In this document: piece after piece, positions 1-9,365 of the stretch
How the letters are laid out: each line of letters starts with the position of its first letter
How positions within the stretch are numbered: position 1 is the stretch's first letter
Assembly: GCA_028564705.1 (NCBI GenBank)
Contig: JAPXFQ010001710.1
Span: forward strand, 1-64,000
From: Apricaphanius iberus
Taxonomy: Eukaryota; Chordata; Actinopteri; Cyprinodontiformes; Aphaniidae
DNA length: 64,000 bases
Direction: 5' to 3'
Notes under the pieces: model-generated
The model's input: the letters and a program-made list of their open reading frames with translations, nothing else
Databases searched by the model: none
Told to the model about the DNA's origin: nothing
Translations under genes and position numbers: made by a program

Positions 1-560
1 GGGGAGCAAAAATTTTTTTTTTCTTGTTTGAAAGCTGGAACCAAGATCCCTATGTTATACACAGTACTACATTGCACTTGTATGCATTTTAGTTGATTTC
101 CGCTTTTTCAGTATATTTTCATACTAATCCTATTAATACTAATGCCAACATCTTAGCTAGCATTAGCATGCTAGTTAGCATTACCATGCTAGCTGTTGCT
201 AGCATTTTAGCTAATTTTAGCTTTTTGACTATATTTTTTGTACGTGAGGATGGGATTTAGTAATGCCAACATGTTAGCTAGCATTTCATGCTGAGTTAGA
301 TTAACATGCAAGCTTTTTATGTAGTAGGCATTTAGCTAATTTAAGCTTTATTGACTATATTTTTGTACTGAATGGGATTATAGTAATGCCAACATGTTAG
401 CTAACATTAGCATGCTAGTTAGCATTAGCATGCTAGCTCTTGTTAGCATTTTAGCTAATTTGAGCTTTTTGACTATATTTTGGTACTGAATGGGTTTATA
501 GTAATGCCAACATGTTAGCTAACATTAGCATTAGCATGCTAGTTAGCATTAGCAAGCACA
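1..560. repeat. Minisatellite block A (~120-bp unit)
   Basis: About four copies of a ~120-bp unit. Each unit starts with AATGCCAACATGTTAGCTA, continues with runs of GCATTAGCATGCTAGTTAGC, and ends with a TTTGACTATATTTT segment. The AATGCC word recurs near 141, 262, 384 and 503. The unit is rich in GCTAGC and GCATGC palindromes. It is preceded by a poly-T stretch that matches the sequence after 5434, so this block opens a partial copy of the larger array. No coding potential is seen. Confidence 0.9.
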
Positions 561-561
561 C

Positions 562-1760
562 CGTGGCCGTCCCTTCTCTAAATTTCCTGAAATTTTCTAG
601 TTAAGGGACGGCCCAATGCAATGCATGGAGGCAGTGCAAATCCATTGCAAAGCAATGTATTGCACTGCCTCCATGCAATTGCATGGGCAGTCCCTTATTA
701 CTCTTCACTCCTAAACGGACTCTTATTATTATTCTTATTTATTTATTATTCTTCCGCCACCCTTAATGCGGGTCGTACCGTAGCGTGCACCCCCACAATA
801 TATACATCAAAACGACCGGCTCGATCGCGTGATGTGTGCTATTACTTTTATTGGCGATTGGAGTTACCATGGCGACGCAATTAGCGAAAAACCACGCAAA
901 AAGAAGCCCAAAATCCCCATAGGAAATGAATGGGAAAAGGAGTCAAAAAACATGAAAATCACCTATTTTTGAAGATTTACTGTGTCACCATACAATACCC
1001 TAGCAACACCATTCGAAATCCAGATTGTAGCCACGTCCGTGCTGTGTTCAGCATTGAAGACCGCATGTCGATAGCTGTTACGGTTTTGTCACAATTTGAC
1101 TTTGTTCGACCCAAAGTTTGCCCCAAATCGACATTTTTAGAGTGGAGCACCTCGTTAAGCAGAGTGTGGAGTGATGAACTTTTGGAAGGTCCTCATAAAA
1201 ATTTAACTCGACGTCACGGTCACATATTTCGCACTAGTGACATGATTTTCGGTCATGAAATAGAGCCGCCCTTTGTGATTCTCAGGATAGTTTCAAAATT
1301 TTCCTATCTCGCACGGTTTTCTCTCAGCAAGCTCTAGATCGCTCAAAGTGGAACCCAGTTTGAGGACTTTGCTCCTATACTTTATCATTGTGACTCCTCA
1401 TGAGTTTCTCCAACAGACAGATGATCTTAGTCGTCTTTCACTCGTTCCCTCTCGGACTGGGAACAAGGTAGAGACTTTTGCTTTGGCACGAACGAAGAAA
1501 AATGATAAATCTCGCTCACACTTCAAGAATTTTTCCGACACCTTGTACGGTTATCGAATGGGAACGATTTGTTCGGAGCACTTTTTGAGAAAAAAGTTGA
1601 AATCTAAGCTGTTAATTATCGAAACTGTTTGCACCTGCTGTAGTTTTCACTCACACTTGTTGCTGGGGAAACGGAGCACCTTTGATCAGAGGTCACTAAA
1701 GTTCATCCCATAGTCTATACACATTGAAGGCCTGTTAAAGCCCACTCACACAAAGTTAAT
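562..1760 (+). repeat. Conserved non-coding repeat module, copy 1
   Basis: Begins at the CCGTCCCTTCTCTAAATTTC word that also ends minisatellite blocks B and C. It then runs through a TTCCGCCACC...GCGGGTCGTACCG segment and a long stretch that is repeated with high identity at about 3836-4870. Open frames here (for example 930-1337 and 1348-1713) are not conserved as open frames in the second copy, so I treat the module as non-coding. The family was not identified by name. Confidence 0.8.
603..696. repeat. 94-bp hairpin insertion in module copy 1
   Basis: Two arms of about 37 bases (603-639 and 660-696) are near-perfect reverse complements sharing TGCATGGAGGCAGTGCAA. The loop contains a further small palindrome, CATTGC-AAA-GCAATG. 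The hairpin sits exactly where copy 2 of the module (about 3875) has no insert, so it looks like a small palindromic MITE or similar fold-back insertion. Confidence 0.75.
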
Positions 1761-1789
1761 GCTGTGTAGTTCTATAGAAAGAGATACTA

Positions 1790-3185
1790 CAAAAGGGTCC
1801 ATGTGTCAGTCCATCTGTCTTCGTCTTTCTGACCATGTCTCTCTGTCTTACTCAGTCTGTCTCAGTCCTCCTGTCTGTCTCTACCCTTTCATCTGCATTC
1901 CTTTCTTTGCATCTCTCTCTGTGTGTCTGTCTATGAATCAGCATTTGTGGCTTCCAGAACAACTCCATATCCCATAATGCTTCAGAACCCACATTAATTT
2001 CTATGTATGTTCCTGCCAGGCATTTTGAAACTGACCATTAGATCAGACTAATCTCTGTGTCTGTCTATGAATCAGCTGTGTGGCACCTGTGATAAGAGGT
2101 CACCAAAGGTCAACCCTCTTTAAATACTTTGAAGGCCTATTAAATGTGTCATGTCCATCTGTCTTTGTCTCTCTGACAGTGTCTCTGTCTTTGTCCTTGT
2201 CTGTCTTTCTTTTTCAGTCTGTCTCAGTGCCCCTGTCTGTCTCTACCCTTTCATCTACATTCCTTTCTTTGCATCTTTCTCTGTGTGTCTGTCTATGATT
2301 CAGCATGTGTGGCTTCCAGAACAACTCCATATCCCATAATGCTTCAGAACCCACATTCATTTCTATGTATGTTCCTGCCAGGCCTATTGAAACTGACCAT
2401 TAGATCAGACTAATCTCTGTGTCTGTCTATGAATCAGCATGTGTGGCACCTGTGATAAGAGGTCACCAAAGGTAAACCCTCAGTATATACATTGAAGGCC
2501 TATTAAAGCCCACTCATACACAGTTGATGCTGTGTAGTTCTATAGAGAGATACTATAAAAGGGTCCATGTGTCAGTCCATCTGTCTTTGTCTTTCTGACC
2601 ATGTCTGTCTGTCTTACTCAGTCTGTCTCAGTCCTCCTGTCTGTCTCTACCCTTACATCTGCATTCCTTTCTTTGCATCTCTCTCTGTGTGTCTGTCTAT
2701 GAATCAGCATGTGTGGCATCCAGAACAACTAACTCCATATCCCATTATGCTTCAGAACCCACATTCATTTCTATGTATGTTCCTGCCAGGCATATTTAAA
2801 CTGACCATTAGATCAGACTAATCTCTGTGTTTGTCTATGATTCAGCATGTGTGGCACCTGTGATAAGAGGTCACCAAAGGTCAACCCTCTTTATATACTT
2901 TGAAGGCCTATTAAATGTGTCATGTCCATCTGTCTTTGTCTCTCTGACAGTGTCTCTGTCTTTGTCCGTGTCTGTCTTTCTTTTTCAGTCTGTCTCAGTC
3001 CCCCTGTCTGTCTCTACCCTTTCATCTGCATTCCTTTCTTTGCATCTCTCTCTGTGTGTCTGTCTATGAATCAGCATGTGTGGCTTCCAGAACAACTCCA
3101 TATCCCATAATGCTTCAGAACCCACATTCATTTCTATGTATGTTCCTGTCAGGCATTTTGAAACTGACCATTATATCAGCCTAAG
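1790..3185 (+). repeat. CT-rich higher-order tandem repeat
   Basis: Four related blocks of CTGTCTGTCT-rich sequence begin near 1800, 2150, 2567 and 2925. Blocks 1 and 3 match each other best, as do 2 and 4, giving a ~770-bp two-block unit repeated twice. Each block ends with a conserved segment around ATGAATCAGCATGTGTGGC and a TTCAGAACCCACATTCATTT tail. Open frames across it are low-complexity Ser/Leu/Val/Cys chains, not real proteins. Confidence 0.85.
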
Positions 3186-3229
3186 GAAAGTCTTCACACC
3201 CTTTACATAATATACAGGTACTAAGGAGC

Positions 3230-3835
3230 AGCATGCCAGGCCTTGTATGTATTTTAGTTGATTTCAGCTTTTTCAGTATATTTTCATACTAATCCTATTA
3301 ATAGTAATGCCAACAGGTTAGCTAGCATTAGCATGCTAGTTAGCATTAGCATGCTAGCTGTTGTTAGCATTTGAGCTAATTTTAGCTTTTTGACTATATT
3401 TTTGTACTGAATGGGATTATAGTAATGCCAACATGTTAGCTAACATTAGCATGCTAGTTAGCATTAGCATGCAAGCTGTTGTTAGCATTTTAGCTAATTT
3501 GAGCTTTTTGACTATATTTTGGTACTTAATGGTTTTATAGTAATGCCAACATGTTAGCTAGCATTAGCATGCTAGTTAGCATTAGCATGCTAGCTGTTGT
3601 TAGCATTTTAGCTAATTTTAGCTTTTTGACTATATTTTTTTACTGAATGGGTTTATAGTATTGCCAACATGTTAGCTAGCATTAGCATGCTAGTTAGCAT
3701 TAGCATCTTAGCTGTTGTTAGCATTTTAGCTAATTTGAGCTTTTTGACTATATTTTGGTACTGAATGGGTTTATAGTAATGCCAACATGTTAGCTAACAT
3801 TAGCATTAGCATGCTAGTTAGCATTAGCATGCACA
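3230..3835. repeat. Minisatellite block B (~118-bp unit)
   Basis: Five units of the block A minisatellite, with AATGCC or its variant recurring near 3307, 3424, 3542, 3660 and 3778 (spacing 117-118 bases). It begins with the TTTTAGTTGATTTC segment that also leads blocks A and C and ends at the CCGTCCCTTCTC junction. Confidence 0.9.
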
Positions 3836-4870
3836 CCGTGGCCGTCCCTTCTCTAAATTTCCTGAAATTTTCTAGTTATTATTTATTATTCTTCCGCCAC
3901 CGTTAATGCGGGTCGTACCGTAGCGTGAACACCCACAATATATACATCAAAACGACCGGCTCGATCGCGTGATGTTAGCTATTACTTTTATAAGCGATTG
4001 GAGTTACCATGGCGACGTAATAAGCGAAAAACCACGCCAAAAAATGCCCAAAATCCCCATAGGAAATGAATGGAAAAACGGCCAAAAATCATGAAAATCC
4101 ACTATTTTTGAAGATTTACTGTGTAGCCATACAATAACCTAAAAAATCCATTAAAATTTCAGATTATAGCCACGTCCGTGCTGTGTTCAGCATTGAAGAC
4201 CGCATGTCGATAGCTGTTACGGTTTTGTCGCAATCTGACTTTGTTCGACCCAAAGTTTTCCCAAATGCTGATTTTTAGAGTGGAGCAGCTCGTTAAGCAG
4301 AGTGTGGAGTGATGAACTTTTGGAAGGTCCTCATCAAAATTTAACTCGACGTCACGGCCACATATTCCGCACTAGTGACATGATTTTCGGTCATGAAATA
4401 GAGCCGCCCTTTGTGATTCTCAGGATCATTTCAAAATTTCCCTATGTCGCACGGTTTTCTCTCAGCGAGCTCTAGATCGCTCAAAGTGGAACCCAGTTTT
4501 AGGGCTGTTCGCCTATACTTTATCATTGTGGCTGGTCAGGATTATCTCAGCCAGAGAGATGTTCTTAGTCATTTTTCTCTCGCTCCCTCTCGGACTGTGA
4601 ATAAGGTAGAGACTTCTGCTTTGGCATGAACGAAGAGAAATGATATATCTCGCTCACACTTCAAGAATTTTTCCGATACCTTGGACGGTTTTCGAATGGG
4701 AACGATTTGTTCGGCGCACTTTTGAATGAAAAAGTCTAAATCTAAGCTGTTAATCATTCTAAAGTGTCTGCAGCTGCTGCAGTTTTCACTCACACTTGTT
4801 GCTGGGGAAACGGAGCACCTTTGATCAGAGTTCACTAAAGTTCATTCCACAGTCTATATACATTTAAACC
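3836..4870 (+). repeat. Conserved non-coding repeat module, copy 2
   Basis: Second copy of the module at 562-1760, without the hairpin insertion. The blocks around GCATTGAAGACCGCATGTCG and the CACTAGTGACATGATTTTCG segment are nearly identical in both copies. Scattered indels break the frames differently in the two copies, which argues against protein coding. It is followed by a short CT-rich piece (4930-5030). Confidence 0.8.
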
Positions 4871-5214
4871 TGTGTTTAACCCCACTTAAACACAGTTTAT
4901 GCTATGCAGTACTATAGAGAGAAGTACTACAAACAAGTCCATGTGTCAGTCCATCTGTCTTTGTCTTTCTGACCATGTCTATGTCTTTCTCAGTCCCCCT
5001 GTCTGCCTGTACCATTTCATCTGTGAATAAGATAGAGAGTTGTGCTTTGAAATAATTGAACACAAAGGATAAATATCGCTAACACTCCAATAATTTTCCT
5101 GATAGCTGCTATAGTTTTCGAATGGGAAAGGTTCGTTCGCAGCTGTTTAACACTCTGAACATGGAGAGGAGACAACAGATCATATGTCGTAAAACTCAAT
5201 GTTATATGTATGTC

Positions 5215-5445
5215 TGTGATGGCGTAGTGGTTAAGAAAGAGGGTTTGCATCCCAGAGATACTGGGTTCAAATCCAGGAGCGAGCAGCAAATAATTTTTCT
5301 TTGCTGAAAGCTGAACTGGGAGACGAGACAACAGATCATATGGCCTAAAACTCAATGCTGTATAACTGATGTTGTAGTGTAACTGTGAAGGAACAGGAAT
5401 ACAATGCAAGAGGTAGTGGGTTCGAATCCCAGGGGGAGCAAAATT
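5215..5445 (+). repeat. Two tRNA-derived units in tandem
   Basis: The first unit (about 5218-5290) has an A-box-like TGGCGTAGTGG and a B-box GGTTCAAATCC at the usual spacing. The second (about 5366-5433) has a weaker A-box region and a B-box GGTTCGAATCC. The T-arm of the first is not fully paired, so neither is called as a working tRNA. A poly-T stretch follows the second, as at the start of the window. They could be tRNA pseudogenes or heads of a SINE. Confidence 0.6.
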
Positions 5446-5499
5446 TTTTTTTTTCTTGTTTGAAAGCTGGAACCAAAATCCCTATGTTATACACAGTAC

Positions 5500-6022
5500 T
5501 ACATTGCACTTGTATGCATTTTAGTTGATTTCAGCTTTTTCAGTATATTTTCATACTAATCCTATTAATACTAATGCCAACATCTTAGCTAGCATTAGCA
5601 TGCTAGTTAGCATTACCATGCTAGCTGTTGCTAGCATTTTAGCTAATTTTAGCTTTTTGACTATATTTTTGTACTGAATGGGATTATAGTAATGCCAACA
5701 TGTTAGCTAGCATTAGCATGCTAGTTAGCATTAGCATGCTAGCTGTTGTTAGCATTTTAGCTAATTTAATTTTTTGACTATATTTGGTACTGAATGGGTT
5801 TATAGTATTGCCAACATGTTAGCTAGCATTAGCATGCTAGTTAGCATTAGCATGCTAGCTCTTGTTAGCATTTTAGCTAATTTGAGCTTTTTGACTATAT
5901 TTTGGTACTGAATGGGTTTATAGTAATGCCAACATGTTAGCTAACATTAGCATTAGCATGCTAGTTAGCATTAGCATGCACACCGTGGCCGTCCCTTCTC
6001 TAAATTTCCTGAAATTTTCTAG
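5500..6022. repeat. Minisatellite block C and end of the array
   Basis: Third minisatellite block, with AATGCC or variant words near 5574, 5692, 5808 and 5927. It ends at the CCGTCCCTTCTC word and TTTTCTAGTTG, after which the array stops. From 5434 onwards the sequence repeats the window start, giving a period of about 5433 bases for the composite array. Confidence 0.88.
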
Positions 6023-6059
6023 TTGTTAATTGCTGTTATATTGAATGATTACTTTGGTT

Positions 6060-6240
6060 TTTTCTCTCTATAGAACCTACACCTCGTCTGGTATTTGGCT
6101 TAAATGGCCTGTTGGATGGGGGCATCGACTCAGATGATGCTCCCAGTAACTGTTCATCTTTTTTGTCCTGTCATCAAATTTTTACTTTCATTAATATAGA
6201 AAGTACATTTATATCATCTTTGCTTCACATGTATTACTCA
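6060..6240 (+). mobile_element. LINE 3'-UTR fragment (degenerate)
   Basis: The segment TGGATGGGGGCATCGACTCA followed by GATGCTCCCAGTAACTG matches, with differences, 17036-17140. There the same text leads into a LINE-type 3' UTR and tail. It looks like an exon because a CTATAG precedes it, but the match to a repeat explains it better. Confidence 0.5.
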
Positions 6241-6321
6241 GTGTGTAATGAATCCATTATTTTTTTTTAAAGTTTTGCTTTTTGAATTACACTACTGAAA
6301 AGATATTCTAATTTACAACTG

Positions 6322-6323
<2 letters not shown>

Positions 6324-6376
<53 letters not shown>
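6324..6376. repeat. (AT)n microsatellite
   Basis: Uninterrupted TA/AT dinucleotide run of about 50 bases. Confidence 0.98.
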
Positions 6377-6379
<3 letters not shown>

Positions 6380-6381
<2 letters not shown>

Positions 6382-7390
6382 CCATTAATAGTTTGGTCAG
6401 ATTTAGATTGTAGTATTAAAACTCTCCTTTGTCAAACAGACAACTGTAAAGAAATACAGTAATGTGCCTACATTTGGAATAATTTTATATAAAAATAATA
6501 TTTATCCTTGTATTTCAGTGTGTTTGAAACTGCAATAATTACATTTCCAACAGGACATTTAACATTTACTTTGACTTCATTTTGGCCCGTTTCTATGTCT
6601 TTCCATGCCTTAATCCCCTTCTCTCTGGAGTTAGTCTGATGGGTTTAGTGCTTTTTCAGGCTGTTAATTTTTAAACCATTTCTGAGGAGGTGAACCACAA
6701 GTTTGGAGTGGTGGAGGAAGCAGGACGTCAAAGTGCAAGTTTCGTGCCACCAAAGACACATCTCTTAGCATGCTGCAGTCAGATGTTTCTCTTTTTCCGC
6801 TTCATTGTCTGAGAGCTATCGAGTGGGTGAAAAAGTCCTGTTTATGTTGAGTCAGGTTGTTTTTATATAATGTGGTGCAAGTCTGAAAAAGTTTACAGAC
6901 AGCAATGAATATGCATTAGATGGACCATCACTGTCTGTTTTTTTTTTCTTTGTCTCTATACAAATTTAGTTATGGGTTATATTATGGGTTGTAGTTTTTT
7001 TTAACTCCTTTATGGGATTTAGTTGACTTGTCACAAATGGTTGCCTCCAAGCAGATGGTTAAGTTGCTGAACATAAGCAAGCTGTCATCATCTTCAGCCC
7101 CTTCTCTCATTGTGAATGAGAAGTTTTCAGCCCACCGCGGTCCATTCTGGGGGGCGCCCCAGGCATAAACAAAGACAAAAATGAAAAGGTAATTATAAGC
7201 TCTCACAGTCTGAATTTATTTACAGTTATACAAAAGTAATTATTGTTTTCATAATCAAACATATACTAAATTAGCTGAAAGAAATGTGTAATTAGATTGT
7301 AACAAACACAATAGATATAAATGTATGTGCTTGGGAATTAAATTAATTCTTGTCCAAATTAAATTAATAAACTAAAGAATGTATTTTCCA
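6380..7390. other. Non-coding interval, nothing recognised
   Basis: AT-rich sequence with no frame I can link to a family. The minus-strand open frame at 6982-7206 starts with a hydrophobic stretch but has no splice or homology support, so it is not called. Confidence 0.5.
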
Positions 7391-7656
7391 TATTAAAGGA
7401 AAAGTTCGGGTTGTTTTCAACCTGGACCTTATTTTTAGCAAATATTATGTTCATTTACTCACCCAGAGAAGTTTGGAGCTACCTGGAGCCATCCAGCAGG
7501 AGTTTATATTAGGGTTTGACATTTAAGACTGTGAAACGATCTACAAGTCTTACGATCTGTCATTTTGTTTTTCTCCCTCTGTGTGCGAAGAAGAGCCTCC
7601 TCTCTCCCTGCTCTAAGCGAATTACCCCACCGCTCCCTCCACTTTCGTGTGTGTAC

Positions 7657-8800
7657 TAGAGGGGGAAAATTTTTCGGGATTCCCACGGGTCACGGGATTC
7701 CGGCAGGATTCCCGCGGGACGGGCGTCAATTTCACTGTTGGTAACGTGATCGGGACGGGACAGGAAAAAATCCAAGGGATCGGACGGGAAACCGGAAATT
7801 AGAATTTTCTTTTTTTTTTCTTTTTTTTTTACATCTATCTTTAGTTGAATTCCATTGGGTCTACTACACTGCACGCACCAAAACTGAAACTGCTACGTTG
7901 TTGCTACACCACCTGGATAAACTGGTAAGCATATGATATCCGACTGAAAATGCGTGTATCTTATGCTGCGTTCGAGAGCCCATTCAAACCAGTGGGACAT
8001 AGGACTTATCCTACCTCCAAATAGGAAAAGTGTACTGGACTGCCTGTCGAAGTGGAACCTCCTACCTGCAAACTCGGGGTAGTTTGACGTACCCCGACTT
8101 CACCAAAATTAAGTCGGAGGATACTGGCGCCGCCCATAGAGTCTCACTTCATGAGAGGTAAAACTTGAACGAATAGGCTATAAACTGAACTTCTCTGCTT
8201 GTAGTGTTGTTTTAGACACTGTAATTTTAACACAACTTGTTTTTCATATTATGGTGTGAATGGCGTTATTATCTGTTAGCATGCCTCTTCATAAACAAAG
8301 CGACTGTTTAGCGTGGAATTCGTCCATGTTTTCTGTTTACATTCCACTTCAATTGCCTTGAACGCTTAGAAGTGGGAGCTAGTACATTTCAGGTAGAAGA
8401 AGTCCCACGTCCCACTGTTTTGGATGGGCTCTCGAACGTAGCATTAATAGTTTGGTAATCAGACGAGTCGAGTCCATTTATGATATGGTAAGGTGGCCAA
8501 ACGAGAATGCAGGATATGGTTAAAGACGGCGGATAAAGCTAAATAGATGATCTTTGATACTGTGCTAGGCAATGGTTTAAAGGGGGGGGGGACGAGCACC
8601 ATAGGAGGTAAATTACTAATCTACGGGATTCGGGACGGGTTTGTCTTTCGGGATGGGAGTCTTTTCTCTCGGGATTTTTTCGGGACAAGATTCTTTTTGG
8701 GGGAGGGGGGCTGTCACGTGATCGGGACGTGACAGGAGTATTTTTTGGGATCGGGAAGGGACGGGACGGGAGAGACAATTGATTCCCGTGTCACCCTCTA
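7657..8800. mobile_element. Non-autonomous hAT-type element (8-bp TSD)
   Basis: Bounded by an exact 8-bp duplication GTGTGTAC at 7649-7656 and 8801-8808. The ends are short inverted repeats, TAGAGGGGGA at left and TAGAGGGTGA when the right end is reversed. Both arms are filled with CGGGAC/GGGATT-rich sequence. An 8-bp duplication with such ends is the signature of the hAT superfamily. No transposase is present. A second palindromic element is nested inside at 7964-8443. Confidence 0.8.
7964..8443. mobile_element. Nested MITE with TTA duplication
   Basis: Terminal inverted repeats of about 30 bases: TGCTGCGTTCGAGAGCCCAT at the left and its near-perfect reverse complement at the right. Both are flanked by TTA (7961-7963, 8444-8446). 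A 3-bp TTA/TAA target fits PIF/Harbinger. The 480-bp interior has no coding frame. It inserted into the hAT-type element. Confidence 0.75.
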
Positions 8801-8914
8801 GTGTGTACAACCTGTAAACAAGCATGACGTTGCCACGACTGAGAGCGTAAATGAGGATTTCGTTCCGAAGTGAAAGTCCTCATCCATTGTATGGAACGGT
8901 TTTGGTTTTTTAAC

Positions 8915-9052
8915 AGACGACAAAGAGCCAACAAACGTCATTTTCAAAATTTGCAAGGGGCAAGTCATCACAACATCATAAACTTGTTAAATTACTTGAA
9001 GGGAAAACATCGCAAACAAGAGCCAGGTGGCAGCTAAAGCCCGACTCCTGCA
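8915..9052 (+). pseudogene. Possible hAT BED zinc-finger remnant
   Basis: Translated across one frameshift, this reads DDKEPTNVIFKICK and then HNIINLLNYLKGKHRKQ. That resembles a BED finger (Cys ... Asn-Leu-x-x-His-Leu-x-x-x-His) of hAT transposases, with the second Cys lost. The frame is broken by stops and a shift. It may be part of an older element around the nested hAT. Confidence 0.35.
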
Positions 9053-9365
9053 ACGGTAGCTAGTGCTTCTTCTTCTTAGTTCTTCTTCTTAATTCAGCAA
9101 ACGAAAGAAAAATATCTATAAATCTGATCACTCCCTACGACACAAACAGCAAACAATCCGCTACGAGTTGTCTAGCTGCCTTTTTCCCCCCAAACAATGC
9201 AATTCCACGCATATACGCTGAGAGTTGCAGGGAATATTAAGAATATTTTTGGATGGATGGAAGAATAATTAGAACTGCTTACATTGCAGTCTACTGATTT
9301 TATGCAGCAGCACTTTGTATAACGTTGTGTTTTTACTCTACATTATTACTCACGTTTTGTATTAG

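Noticed and set aside
930..1713. Two plus-strand open frames of 135 and 121 codons
   Set aside because: They lie in the repeated module; the second copy at 3836-4870 has the same text with frames broken, so coding is unlikely.
1759..3110. Several Ser/Leu/Cys/Val-rich open frames
   Set aside because: Translation of the CT-rich tandem repeat.
5218..5290. A functional tRNA gene
   Set aside because: The T-stem is not fully paired and the acceptor arm does not pair convincingly.
1..6022. CRISPR-like array
   Set aside because: The repeats are long minisatellite units without unique spacers, in a eukaryotic context.
6071..6155. Apparent exon after a CTATAG acceptor
   Set aside because: Matches the repeat text at 17036-17140, so it is a LINE 3'-UTR fragment.
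6982..7206. Minus-strand frame with a signal-peptide-like start
   Set aside because: No splice signals, family motif or neighbouring exon support it.
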